A DNA stretch of 38,398 bases from Lachnospiraceae bacterium UBA938 (GTDB taxonomy: Bacteria; Bacillota; Clostridia; Lachnospirales; Lachnospiraceae), in NCBI GenBank assembly GCA_002293475.1, contig DBDG01000035.1:1-38398 (forward strand), written 5' to 3'. A program made the position numbers and the translations under genes. Shown one piece after another: positions 1 through 9,017 of the stretch. Each line of letters starts with the position of its first letter. Positions within the stretch are counted from its first letter, which is position 1. Below the pieces are notes generated by a model. That model was not told where the DNA came from. It did not search any database and saw nothing but the letters and a program-made list of their open reading frames with translations.

Positions 1-2403
1 GATCTGGCCGTCGCCGTCCAGATCGCGCGCCAGGATGCCTTCGGTAGGCCCGGCCCAGCCGGTCCGGATCATGAAGGAGCCGCCCTGATGGTTGAAATAA
101 ACGCCCTGGCTTAAGGGGAGGGTCTCAATGCCTGCCCCGTCCATGTCGATGAGCAGCGGGGACACGGTATCTTTGGCGATGCCGAGGCTGTCCTTGCCGT
201 AGTCGACAGCATTGCCCATGCTGGCATCGGTCATCTGCCTAAACAGGTTGGCGCCCCGGTGCATCCATGCTGCCTCGGAAGGAGCTGAATAGCCTTCCGC
301 GGTTTTGGCACGGACTACGTAATAATAATCGGGATCGCTAAACCAGCCGCCCACAGTGTCCGTGAACTGCCGGTTCTGGGCAGAGGTGCCGCCGACATGG
401 GTATACGGCCCGCCCCATTCCTTTGACCGGTAGATTTCATAACTTATCACGTCACCGGTGCTGCTGCCGGCGACTTCCCATTTGATTGTGTATGTATTCT
501 CAATAAAAGGCCAACCGTAAGTCTGGGTAGTGTATTCAGTGATACGCGGTATAGGAACGGCGGACAGGCTGACAGCCGCGGCGGCATCCGCAAGATAATA
601 GTCGTATTCATAGATGCTCATGTCCGTGCTCGGCCGGTTCTCCATTACTTCGGTGGTGGCCGAGTCTATGATGATGTTCCTTACTTCCGGCCCGGTCAGT
701 CCCGGATTGGCGCTCCACACCAAGGCGGCGACCCCGGTGACATGCGGGGCGGCCATGGAGGTCCCGTCCATCATAAGGTAACGGTCATCGCCGTAAGCCG
801 GGATCATGACCTCTTCTCCGTCAGCGTCAATGGAGAGGACATAGGTGGCCGCGGAAGGGCTGAAGATCCGCACGCCGGGGGCCGTTACGTCGATCTGGTC
901 GCCATTGTTTGTAAAGGAGGCCATGGTATATTCCCCAGGATGCTCCGGATCGTAAGGCGGGGCCGCCGCTCCTACGACTATGGCACGGGAGCGTAAGTCA
1001 ACTTCTTCCGTAGCGGCAAAGGCCGTGGCGGGACTACTTTGAAAGGCATTGCCGGCGGAAGTGACGATCAGGAAGTCATGCCCCTCTTCCCGCAAGGAAT
1101 TGAGCCCTACTTCATAATCTGTTGCATCCATTACGAAGTCACTGCCGATACTGATATTAATTACACGTACGCCTTGTTTAACTAGCCATCTTATTCCCGA
1201 TATAATCTTTTCATCATCTAAGATTCCTTCCGGTGCCGCGTCGGCACCATACATCATACCTGGAGCCAGATCCGCCACTCCGGCGGTTCCTAATTCATTA
1301 TTATGGACCGCCGCAATCGTCCCCATGACATGGGTGCCGTGAAGCCGTTTTTGGTATTCTTGATCTAATTCATCGTCAGTTTCAAACCGTAGCTGTATAT
1401 CCAGATCCTGTAAATCTTCGTGGGTGACCTGGAAATTGTCGTCTACTACGCCGATTTTTATATTGTCAATTTTTCCCGGCAACAGACTCCATGCCGCCGG
1501 GGCATTGATGGCATCAAGCCCCCACTGGCGGTAAGGCAGCTGCCATTCGATATATGTCTGCGTATCATCTAAACCCTTATTCTGCATATATTCATTCAGG
1601 TAATCCTCATCATTGCGGACAGGTACCTCGCTCCACCAAGGGTCGTCGGTGCTGTTAAGCGACAATCCGCCCGCATAATGGAGTTTGACAAGGGCAATCT
1701 TATCTTCGTAATCCGTTTCCAGCTGCCGGCACATAGCTTCCAGCTCTTCTTCCGTGCTTTCCGCCACTTCGACGTAATACCTGTTCAAATCGGGTATCTC
1801 GCCGATGACCTCCCCGCTGATGCCTTCGACCATTCCCGCCACTTCCTCATCAGGGATATCATATTCGGTGACAATGACCAGCTGGTTATTAAGGTACATC
1901 ATGTCCTCTCCCCGGCTCGAAGGGCGCAGCTTGCTCTCGTCCAGCGCCGGGCTGTCCTTATCTTCATGATAGGGCTGGTTCACGGCAGCAAACTCGGCTG
2001 TCCTTCCCTCCGTATCCTCCACATAGAACACAATATTGTTTTTATCATAGGTCAGTGATACAGTGCCTTCGCTTAATTTTTCCTCCGGATCACCGTAAGT
2101 ATATAAGCGTCTTTCAATATCGCCGTTGATCACATAGTAAATCTTGCTGACCGCCGCGTCCCTGCCCGGCGTCACCTGATAGTCAATGTTGAATTTCCCT
2201 TCCTCGACCTCCCCCTCCGGGATATCCGTCAAGACGGTAATGGACGGCTCCTCCGGGCCGTCTTCAGCATGATAGGCTGCTACGTTTTCGCTTGGATCGG
2301 ATAAACGCTCAGCCCCGTCCCCGGTATTTCCCGGATACAGGGCAATACCGGCGGTCAGGATGCCGATCAAAATGACGGTTGCTATGATTCCCTTCTGTTT
2401 CAT
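1..2403 (-). CDS. Secreted subtilisin-like (S8) serine protease with Fn3 and RTX-associated tail, 3' end cut by window
   Basis: The gene runs off the left edge; 801 codons are present. The start ATG at 2401-2403 follows a GGGAGG ribosome site. Residues 1-25 form a signal peptide or anchor. A long acidic propeptide-like region of about 300 residues comes next, then the S8 domain with catalytic Asp321 (GVVDDNF), His355 (HGTHVMG) and Ser549 (DGTSMAAPH), and the oxyanion Asn in TSAGNA. A fibronectin-III-like domain covers roughly residues 625-715. The last ~55 visible residues (LIDMDGAGIETL, then GVYFNHQG, RTGWAG, RDLDGDGQI) match a segment well known from RTX/haemolysin-type calcium-binding proteins. 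The likely role is an exported protease acting at or beyond the cell surface. The triad is intact, so I expect an active enzyme. The substrate is unknown and the true C-terminus lies outside the window. Confidence 0.93.
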   Translation of the reverse strand, partial: MKQKGIIATVILIGILTAGIALYPGNTGDGAERLSDPSENVAAYHAEDGPEEPSITVLTDIPEGEVEEGKFNIDYQVTPGRDAAVSKIYYVINGDIERRLYTYGDPEEKLSEGTVSLTYDKNNIVFYVEDTEGRTAEFAAVNQPYHEDKDSPALDESKLRPSSRGEDMMYLNNQLVIVTEYDIPDEEVAGMVEGISGEVIGEIPDLNRYYVEVAESTEEELEAMCRQLETDYEDKIALVKLHYAGGLSLNSTDDPWWSEVPVRNDEDYLNEYMQNKGLDDTQTYIEWQLPYRQWGLDAINAPAAWSLLPGKIDNIKIGVVDDNFQVTHEDLQDLDIQLRFETDDELDQEYQKRLHGTHVMGTIAAVHNNELGTAGVADLAPGMMYGADAAPEGILDDEKIISGIRWLVKQGVRVINISIGSDFVMDATDYEVGLNSLREEGHDFLIVTSAGNAFQSSPATAFAATEEVDLRSRAIVVGAAAPPYDPEHPGEYTMASFTNNGDQIDVTAPGVRIFSPSAATYVLSIDADGEEVMIPAYGDDRYLMMDGTSMAAPHVTGVAALVWSANPGLTGPEVRNIIIDSATTEVMENRPSTDMSIYEYDYYLADAAAAVSLSAVPIPRITEYTTQTYGWPFIENTYTIKWEVAGSSTGDVISYEIYRSKEWGGPYTHVGGTSAQNRQFTDTVGGWFSDPDYYYVVRAKTAEGYSAPSEAAWMHRGANLFRQMTDASMGNAVDYGKDSLGIAKDTVSPLLIDMDGAGIETLPLSQGVYFNHQGGSFMIRTGWAGPTEGILARDLDGDGQI

Positions 2404-2724
2404 ATGTACCTCCCTCTTGGTTATACTTTAGTCTAAAAATATTAGCACAAAATAGTTGTGGTTTCCATATATATCCAAAAATAGACATTTTAAATCCAAA
2501 ATTTGCAAAATTTATATAAAAATTCTTTATCTTTCTAATTTTTATCGCAAGAATTTACCATTTGAGGGTCATCTTCAGAAAAGTAAAGCTTGATAAGATA
2601 TCAACCAAAAAGAAGTACCTAGAGAATATAATTAATCTATTGATCAGAATATTTGACCGGTATATACTTGTAACAGATAAAACTGTAAAGTATATATTAA
2701 TTAAGATGATAACCGGAGGATACC
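2404..2724. other. AT-rich divergent intergenic region between subtilase and mgtC
   Basis: This 321-bp gap separates divergent genes and holds no convincing gene. An open frame from 2562 is only an out-of-frame overlap with mgtC. For mgtC, a possible promoter is TTGTAA (2668-2673), a 17-bp spacer and TATATA (2691-2696). I did not find a strong paired promoter for the protease. No riboswitch-like fold stood out. Confidence 0.5.
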
Positions 2725-3411
2725 ATGCTAATACTCAGAGAACTCAGCTTCCTTTCTATTGTAATAAGAATCTCCCTTGCCTTTGCCCTAGGAGGAATCG
2801 TCGGTATCGAACGCGGAATCAAGAACCGCCCGGCCGGTTTGCGAACCTATATGCTCGTGTGCCTCGGCTCATGCATCGTCATGATCTTAAGTCAGTACGT
2901 CCATCTCCTTTACGGCTCCGGCGACCCGTCCCGAATGGGTGCCCAGGTAATCAGCGGCATCGGCTTTCTGGGTGCCGGCACAATCATTGTCACCAAACAG
3001 AACCAGATCCGTGGCCTAACCACTGCCGCCGGACTCTGGAGCTCGGCCTGCATGGGTCTGGCGATCGGCATCGGCTTTTACGAGCTGGCCGCCGTCGGCG
3101 GCATGGCCATCTTAATGGTACTTACCATCATGCAGTCCATCGATAACCTGATGCGCAAGAAAATCAGATCCATCGAAATCTATGCCGAACTGCAAGACAA
3201 TACCACCGTCGGTGATTTCCTGCACTACATGAAGCAAAATGAGATTTCAACCGGCAACCTTCAGATCGTAAAACAGCCAAACAGCAAGACCGGCAAAAAT
3301 AATATCGCCATCATCGTAACCCTGAAAGGCCGGCGCTCCAAAAATCACCAAGATATCCTGACGATCGCCGAGCACATGCACGGCCTGCACAATGTGGAGG
3401 AATTATTATGA
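2725..3411 (+). CDS. MgtC/SapB family membrane protein
   Basis: The protein has 228 residues and starts at an ATG preceded by GGAGG. The N-terminal ~140 residues hold about four to five hydrophobic helices with the family's conserved stretches: GIERGIKNRPAGLRT, GAQVISGIGFLGAGTI and RGLTTAAGLW. The C-terminal ~80 residues are soluble and fit the ACT-like domain of longer family members. MgtC proteins sit in the inner membrane and are linked to growth in low Mg2+, to virulence and to control of membrane ATPases; they are not themselves proven Mg2+ transporters. The stop overlaps the ATG of a 22-codon frame that I do not regard as a gene. A P-type ATPase lies 1.1 kb downstream on the other strand, but nothing shows a functional link. 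Confidence 0.92.
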   Translation: MLILRELSFLSIVIRISLAFALGGIVGIERGIKNRPAGLRTYMLVCLGSCIVMILSQYVHLLYGSGDPSRMGAQVISGIGFLGAGTIIVTKQNQIRGLTTAAGLWSSACMGLAIGIGFYELAAVGGMAILMVLTIMQSIDNLMRKKIRSIEIYAELQDNTTVGDFLHYMKQNEISTGNLQIVKQPNSKTGKNNIAIIVTLKGRRSKNHQDILTIAEHMHGLHNVEELL

Positions 3412-3533
3412 AAATAGCGGTAGCCCATTTACCGGTACTGCTATCGAAGGGCTGGACAAAACATTCTCAGATATAGAGGAACGCTAAGGCATAAAAAGCT
3501 ATAGGAGCAATCAGAAAATAAGGAGATAAACAA

Positions 3534-4295
3534 ATGGATTACAAACAGGTAACAGAGATGGGATTACTTATTGAGACCCATATAGAGTTAGAGCGTCAGG
3601 GCCCCGGCAGCCCGGAAACTATTGTAAAGGCGTTGAGTTTTTTGGATAATCCGCGCAAGTTTTCAAGGGTAGCTGATATAGCCTGCGGAACAGGCGGGCA
3701 GACGATGGTTCTCGCAAGAAATATCGCCGGTAATATTATCGGCATAGACATTTCTCCTGACTTTATAGAGATTTTTAACAATAACGCCAAGAAACTAAAT
3801 CTCCATGAAAGAGTAAAGGGGATTGTCGGTTCAATGGATGAACTCTCTTTTGAGAAAGAGGAATTTGACCTCATTTGGTCGGAAGGAGCTATAGATAATA
3901 TCGGTTTCGAAAAAGGGATAAGTTATTGGCGTGGTTTTCTCAAAAAGGCCGGTTATATTGCTGTGTCATGCCCCTCTTGGCTTACGGACGAATACCCTGA
4001 TGAAGTTGATAAGTTTTGGGTTGACGCCGGTAGTGGCTTAGACACGGTAGGACACAACGTTGAGGTAATGCAAAAAGCCGGGTACAGCTTCATCGCGGCT
4101 TTCACGCTACCTGAAAAAGACTGGTTTGATGGTTATTTTATTCCTCGCACCAAAACTGAAAAGGCTATTTTGAAAAAATACGCCGGAAATAAGGTGGTGG
4201 AGGACTATATCGCAAGTTCAAGACAAGAAGTAGACTTATATTCAAATTATAAACAGCATTACGGGTATGTTTTTTATATCGGAAAGAAGATTTAG
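3534..4295 (+). CDS. Class I SAM-dependent methyltransferase
   Basis: The protein has 253 residues and its ATG follows AAGGAG. The Rossmann SAM-binding motif I is VADIACGTGGQT (about residues 46-57), the acidic end of strand 2 is GIDISPDF, and motif IV lies around FDLIWSEGAIDNIGF. This is the Methyltransf_11/25-type fold used on small molecules. The substrate cannot be read from the sequence. The residues after about 160 (YPDEVDKFW to the C-terminus) form a cap-like extension of the kind often seen in orphan clostridial methyltransferases. The gene stands alone 122 bp after mgtC; its sequence looks more AT-rich than the flanking genes. Confidence 0.88.
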   Translation: MDYKQVTEMGLLIETHIELERQGPGSPETIVKALSFLDNPRKFSRVADIACGTGGQTMVLARNIAGNIIGIDISPDFIEIFNNNAKKLNLHERVKGIVGSMDELSFEKEEFDLIWSEGAIDNIGFEKGISYWRGFLKKAGYIAVSCPSWLTDEYPDEVDKFWVDAGSGLDTVGHNVEVMQKAGYSFIAAFTLPEKDWFDGYFIPRTKTEKAILKKYAGNKVVEDYIASSRQEVDLYSNYKQHYGYVFYIGKKI

Positions 4296-4314
4296 CAAAT
4301 AAACATATCCTACT

Positions 4315-4500
4315 TTATAGCCTGTAGCGACAACATAGCAATAGAATACTCTCCAGCAGGTTCCCGAACGCGTCGTACAGGTAGCTGTTCTCGGCCGCCG
4401 GCGGTATAGCGGTACGCTGCTGTATTACTTCCAGTCGGTCGAGGGAAAGCACCTCGCCGAGGGACAAGAAAATATCTTGATAGGTAATTGCATGCGAGAA
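4315..4500 (-). pseudogene. Remnant of an RHS/YD-repeat protein
   Basis: The reading frame in 4318-4500 (minus) encodes a stretch ending in AAENSYLYDAFGNLLES before running into unrelated residues and a stop at 4315. The core YLYDAFGNLLES (4348-4383) is a typical YD repeat as found near the end of RHS cores, where it is normally followed by RxxxYTGQ and YYLRARYY; those are missing here. No start or ribosome site is visible, and upstream the frame runs into the Ca2+-ATPase gene. I read this as a fragment left after deletion or rearrangement of an RHS-type (polymorphic toxin) gene. The evidence is a single motif, so an accidental match is possible. Confidence 0.5.
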
Positions 4501-4505
4501 TATCC

Positions 4506-7190
4506 CTAGCTGCGTTTTTCCTTTGCCATCATCTTTGCCGCCTCTGCCCCGATAACCGGCAGGAGCGCCAGGATAAGCGCTATGTCTAGGCTGAAGAAGC
4601 CCAGCGGTACCGTCTTGAAGATGGTATTCAGTGCCGGGACATAGATTACGGCGGCTAGGAAGAGTAAGGATACTAGCACGCATTTATTTAAGAATGAGTT
4701 CCCGAATAATTTCATCTTAAATATGGTCATTGTCTCGCTCCGGTTGGCATAGGCCCGGAGCAGCTCGCCGACGACCAGTGTCACGAAACAGCAGGTCTGA
4801 GCCTGGAGCAGCCGCAGATCAGCGGCATCGGCGGCAAACTCATAATAATAGGCATAGATAAAGGAGCCCAGGGTCGCCAGTCCTAGGACCGCGCTCTGGA
4901 TTGCCACCATATAGGTCATGTTCTTATTGATGATAGACTCCTTGGGGTCTCTGGGCGGCCGGTCCATGATCCCTTTTTCTTTTCCTTCCATGCCCAGCGC
5001 AAAAGCTGGGAAGGCATCGGTAATCAGATTAATCACTAACAGATGCACGGGAACCAGTGGCATGACACCGGCAAAAATCGAAGCAACAAAGACCACAATA
5101 ATCTCTCCGATGTTGCAAGACAGGAGATAGGCCACGACCTTGCGGATATTGGAATAGATGGTCCGGCCTTCTTCAACGGCATTGACAATGGATGAAAAAT
5201 TGTCATCGGTGAGGATCATATCGGCGGCTTCCTTGGTCACATCGGTGCCGGTGATACCCATGGCTACGCCGATGTCGGCCCGTTTGAGGGCCGGCGCGTC
5301 ATTGACCCCGTCGCCCGTCATGGCGACGACATTGCCGCCGGCGCGGACGCTTTCCACCAGCCGGACCTTATGCTCCGGCGAGACACGGGAAAAGACGCTG
5401 ACCGACTTTACCTTTTCCTGCAGTTCCTCATCCGACAGATCGTCGATCTCCCTACCGTCCATCGCTTCTGCTTCCGAGCTGATGATGCCTAGCTTCATGG
5501 CAATGGCGGCAGCCGTGATCTTGTGGTCACCGGTAATCATTACCGCCCGGATACCGGCTTTCTTACATACCTCGACAGCTGCTTTCACTTCTTCGCGGGG
5601 TGGATCAATCATCCCGGCCAAGCCTAGGAAGATGAGCTGATTCTCTTCTTTACTCACCTCCACCGGCATGGCGTCATGAAAGCGGACGGCAATTGCCAGT
5701 ACCCGTAGCGCCTCCTTGGCATAGGTCATATTACGGTTCAGGATCTCCTCGCGGTCGGCCGCGGTCAGCGGCTCTATCTCTCCGTCCCGCAGCATATGGG
5801 TCGCATTGGCTAGGACGATGTCCGGGGCCCCTTTGGTAAACGCCGTAATCCGGTCATTATTCTTATGAAAAGTAGTCATCAGTTTCCGGGCGGAATCAAA
5901 CGGCACTTCATTGATCCGCGGCTGCGCAGCATTGAGCTCCGGCTTATTATAGCCCGCCTTATATCCCAAGACGGTCAAAGCGCCTTCGGTAGGATCTCCC
6001 ACGATTGAACTGTCAGCTTCGTTAAAATCCGCATCGTTACATAGGATCGCCCCCTGCATAAACAGCTTCATGCCGGCGGTAAGTTCTCCGGCGCCTGCCT
6101 CCGGCACAAACTCGCCGTCTTTATGATATCCCGTACCGCTTACCTTCCAGATATTATGACCGTCGGAAACGGAAACTACCGTCATTTTATTCTGGGTCAG
6201 GGTTCCGGTCTTGTCGGAACAGATTACGGTGGTGGAACCTAGGGTTTCAACTGCCCCTAGCCTTTTGACGATGGCGTTTCTTTTGACCATCTTCTGCATA
6301 CCCTTAGCCAGCACCACTGTCACCACCATAGTGAGTCCTTCCGGGATGGCAGCCACGGCCAGCGCCACGGCGTTCATGAACATCTTAAGCATCTCATAGC
6401 CCCGCAGCAGCCCCGCCACGAACATCAGCCCGCAGACGGACAGGCAGATGATTCCTAGAGTTTTCCCTAGAGAATCCAGCTTTTTCTGTAACGGTGTCGG
6501 TTCGTTACCGGTGCCGGACAGGATCTTTGCGATCTTGCCGATTTCCGTATTCATGCCGGTCCGGGCAGCCACGGCCCGCCCGCGTCCATAGGTGACTATC
6601 GTTCCGGAGAAACAGCTGTTGACGCGGTCGCCGATGCCGGCATCCGCCGCGACGGAAGTATCGCATTGTTTTTCTACCGGAACCGATTCCCCGGTGAGAG
6701 CCGCTTCGTCAATCTTTAGGTTCATGCTCTCGATCAGGCGCAGGTCAGCCGGTATATAGTCGCCGGCCTCGATCAGGACGATGTCGCCGGGAACGATATG
6801 GGTTGACTGGACTTTGACGATTTCGCCGTCACGGAGCACTTTGGCCAGCGGCGACGACATTTCTTTGAGTGCTTTCAGCGCATTATCCGCCCGGCTCTCC
6901 TGCACGGTGCCGATGATCCCGTTAATGATCACGATGGCGATGATGATCGAGCCGTCCAGATATTCGCCTAAGACGATCGAGACAATGCTGGCGATCAGCA
7001 GAATGAGAACCAGGAAGTCCTTGAACTGATCCAGAAAAATCCGTAAGGGCGACCTTGGTTTCTCCCCTTCGAGGACGTTCTGCCCATGCGCGTTAAGTCG
7101 TTCAGTTACGTCACTTGTACTCAGGCCGGCGGCGGCGCTTGTCTTTAGCTCTGATAGCAGATTATCTGCTGAATAACTCCAAAATTCCAT
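4506..7190 (-). CDS. Calcium-translocating P-type ATPase (SERCA/PMCA-like, P2 type)
   Basis: The protein has 894 residues and starts at an ATG after AAGGAGA. It pumps cations, most likely Ca2+, out of the cytoplasm using ATP. Motifs in order: actuator TGES (166-169), M4 ion-site motif AAIPEGL with Glu284, phosphorylation site CSDKTGTLTQ with Asp326, nucleotide-domain KGAPD, hinge MTGDGVNDAPALK, M5 SCNIGEI and M6 NLITDAFPA. The Asn/Glu of M5 and the Asn/Thr/Asp of M6 equal SERCA Ca2+ ligands, and a Glu in M8 (VVGELLRAY) is present. The length and C-terminal helices are usual for bacterial SERCA-like pumps such as the Listeria enzyme. It is monocistronic, with a sigma-A promoter at 7250-7278. 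Confidence 0.95.
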   Translation of the reverse strand: MEFWSYSADNLLSELKTSAAAGLSTSDVTERLNAHGQNVLEGEKPRSPLRIFLDQFKDFLVLILLIASIVSIVLGEYLDGSIIIAIVIINGIIGTVQESRADNALKALKEMSSPLAKVLRDGEIVKVQSTHIVPGDIVLIEAGDYIPADLRLIESMNLKIDEAALTGESVPVEKQCDTSVAADAGIGDRVNSCFSGTIVTYGRGRAVAARTGMNTEIGKIAKILSGTGNEPTPLQKKLDSLGKTLGIICLSVCGLMFVAGLLRGYEMLKMFMNAVALAVAAIPEGLTMVVTVVLAKGMQKMVKRNAIVKRLGAVETLGSTTVICSDKTGTLTQNKMTVVSVSDGHNIWKVSGTGYHKDGEFVPEAGAGELTAGMKLFMQGAILCNDADFNEADSSIVGDPTEGALTVLGYKAGYNKPELNAAQPRINEVPFDSARKLMTTFHKNNDRITAFTKGAPDIVLANATHMLRDGEIEPLTAADREEILNRNMTYAKEALRVLAIAVRFHDAMPVEVSKEENQLIFLGLAGMIDPPREEVKAAVEVCKKAGIRAVMITGDHKITAAAIAMKLGIISSEAEAMDGREIDDLSDEELQEKVKSVSVFSRVSPEHKVRLVESVRAGGNVVAMTGDGVNDAPALKRADIGVAMGITGTDVTKEAADMILTDDNFSSIVNAVEEGRTIYSNIRKVVAYLLSCNIGEIIVVFVASIFAGVMPLVPVHLLVINLITDAFPAFALGMEGKEKGIMDRPPRDPKESIINKNMTYMVAIQSAVLGLATLGSFIYAYYYEFAADAADLRLLQAQTCCFVTLVVGELLRAYANRSETMTIFKMKLFGNSFLNKCVLVSLLFLAAVIYVPALNTIFKTVPLGFFSLDIALILALLPVIGAEAAKMMAKEKRS

Positions 7191-7249
7191 GACGGCTCTC
7201 CTTATATACTGTATCGTTATTGTTCCACGGCAGTTTGATTTTAACCCAG

Positions 7250-7278
7250 ATTATATCATAAGATACTACCTGATTCAA
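7250..7278 (-). promoter_or_regulatory. Sigma-A promoter of the Ca2+-ATPase gene
   Basis: On the minus strand TTGAAT (7273-7278) and TATAAT (7250-7255) are separated by 17 bp, about 60 bp before the start codon. This is a near-consensus housekeeping promoter. Confidence 0.8.
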
Positions 7279-7423
7279 TTGTTTTGACGGTTAATCATTT
7301 TCTCGAATTATTTTCTCCGCAAGCTGTTTTCGCTAAAATCGAGGCCATTATCGGTCCGTTACCCGCCACTCCGCCAGCCAGACGAACCGGGGGAAAAAGC
7401 CGCACAGACAATGATTCTATCGC

Positions 7424-9013
7424 CTACCGCCCCGAATCACGCTTCTGGTAACCGATGAATCCAACCGCGGCCATGATTGCCGCGAGGATACACATAATGA
7501 CCAGCGGCATGACCGTGACCTCCTGCACCGGGATCTGGGGTATATGTCCGAAGGGGGTTATTGTGGTCATCCATTCCGGCGCTTCCAGGATCCGGCCAAA
7601 GTACAGCATCAGAAATGAATAAACAAGCAGTGCCCATATCAAAACGGAAAACCGCGGCAGACAGCCAGCCAGCAAGGCCGCTAGGGCGATCACCATGAAC
7701 AAAGCCGGCAGATAAAACAGGGCGGCTTTCAGCAGGATTGCCAAGCTTACCAGCCCGGTCGGTGCCGCCGTCAGATATAATCCGACCGCGCCCAGTACCG
7801 ATAATACGAAAGACTCTGCTACGGCAATGAGCAGATAACTGCCGAATATGCGGTACCGGGGCACTGCTGCCGCCAATACCGGCTCCATCCGACCGCGCTT
7901 TTCCTCCCCGATCAGCCGGTGGGCGGTGTTGATCAGCGGGATTGCGATTAGGATCGACATGATACAGTTCAACATGGCAACAAAGGCATCCACAAGGGAA
8001 CCGGTCGCATTGCCGCCTTCCAGCATCTGTTTCATGATATCATTGCCTTCCACAAACCGGTCGAGCTCACCGACCACCGCCCCATAGGTCAAGCCGATCA
8101 GTAAGATTCCGGCCGCCCATGCCAGAAAACTGTTACGTGACAGCCGCCATGCCAAGCCGAACGGGCTTTGCAGAAAGCGCGAAGCTTGGGCGCGGCCTTT
8201 ACGGGCCGGAAAAACACCGGCGCCGATATCCCGCTTCCCGTTGATTATCAAGGCCAGTCCCGTAATGATAACACCTTCGATAAACAGCCCGGCTACCGGC
8301 ATAAAATCATTTCCATGGAACGCTTCCACCTTGAGGCCCCAGCCCATCGGCGAAATAACCGACAGCACGCTCCCGGCCATATCACCCTGCGCCCGCATCA
8401 CATAGGCCAAGCCCATAACCGCAAAGGATGAGCCCACACAGCTGCGGCCGGTACTGAACAGCTGTGCCGCCAGAAGAGCCACCGCGGCAAACACGAACCC
8501 CTGCATCCCGACCGAAAGGCCGTAGGCAAAGCCGCCGGCCACCGTACCTCCGTCAATCGGAAGGACGATACATGATGCCGCTATCAAGACCGCGATTAGC
8601 ATGTTTAATAAAAAAGCCGCCGCAATCGCCGCCACACTGTTCGTCAGCCGGCCGACCGGCAGCGAAGCCAGCATCTCAAACCGCCCCAGCTCCTCGTCCG
8701 CCCGGGTATGACGGCTGATAAAAAAGATATTCATGATTATCACGGCAATGGCAAACCAGATCAGGCACTCCTGTGCCATGGCAATGGCGGGCGTCAGCGC
8801 TTCCAGCCCATACACCGGCCCCATCAGTGCCACCATCGCCGGGGTGTTCATAGTTGCCGCCATGCTCTGAAGCGCTATCTCACTGGGGAAAAGCCCCGGA
8901 TAAATAGCAACTAGCAAGGCCGAAAACAGAGCCAGCGAAATAAGCCAGGCCGGCGACATGATCTTTTCGCGCCGCAGCACAAAGGCAAAATACTTACCCA
9001 GATTGGCTGTCAT
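7424..9013 (-). CDS. ABC-2 type exporter permease (large two-half form, COG3559-like)
   Basis: The protein has 529 residues. I place the start at 9013 (MTANLGKYF) because GGGAGG precedes it and the upstream ATPase gene ends 4 bp earlier; a longer frame to 9097 overlaps that gene. About twelve hydrophobic helices fall into two similar halves (from about LRREKIMSPAW and again from about LAWRLSRNSFLAW), the layout of permeases annotated as exporters of polyketide-type antibiotics. It would form a membrane complex with the ATPase encoded just upstream and export a hydrophobic or peptide-like compound. It lies downstream of the RiPP genes on the same strand, so export of the modified peptide or self-resistance is a plausible but unproven job. 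Confidence 0.88.
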   Translation of the reverse strand: MTANLGKYFAFVLRREKIMSPAWLISLALFSALLVAIYPGLFPSEIALQSMAATMNTPAMVALMGPVYGLEALTPAIAMAQECLIWFAIAVIIMNIFFISRHTRADEELGRFEMLASLPVGRLTNSVAAIAAAFLLNMLIAVLIAASCIVLPIDGGTVAGGFAYGLSVGMQGFVFAAVALLAAQLFSTGRSCVGSSFAVMGLAYVMRAQGDMAGSVLSVISPMGWGLKVEAFHGNDFMPVAGLFIEGVIITGLALIINGKRDIGAGVFPARKGRAQASRFLQSPFGLAWRLSRNSFLAWAAGILLIGLTYGAVVGELDRFVEGNDIMKQMLEGGNATGSLVDAFVAMLNCIMSILIAIPLINTAHRLIGEEKRGRMEPVLAAAVPRYRIFGSYLLIAVAESFVLSVLGAVGLYLTAAPTGLVSLAILLKAALFYLPALFMVIALAALLAGCLPRFSVLIWALLVYSFLMLYFGRILEAPEWMTTITPFGHIPQIPVQEVTVMPLVIMCILAAIMAAVGFIGYQKRDSGR

Positions 9014-9017
9014 AGCC

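Noticed and set aside
2562..3146. 194-codon plus-strand frame before and within mgtC
   Set aside because: It lies out of frame over mgtC, has no good ribosome site, and its translation is Arg/His-rich as typical for a shadow frame.
3408..3487. 22-codon frame overlapping the mgtC stop (ATGA), and an out-of-frame stretch reading ENSGSPFTGTAIEGLDKTF
   Set aside because: Neither frame has enough length or a recognised family. The second looks protein-like and could be a gene scrap, but a single short stretch is not enough to annotate.
5158..5640. 160-codon plus-strand frame opposite the Ca2+-ATPase
   Set aside because: It overlaps essential motifs of the ATPase on the other strand and is Ser/Thr-rich, as expected from an antisense frame.
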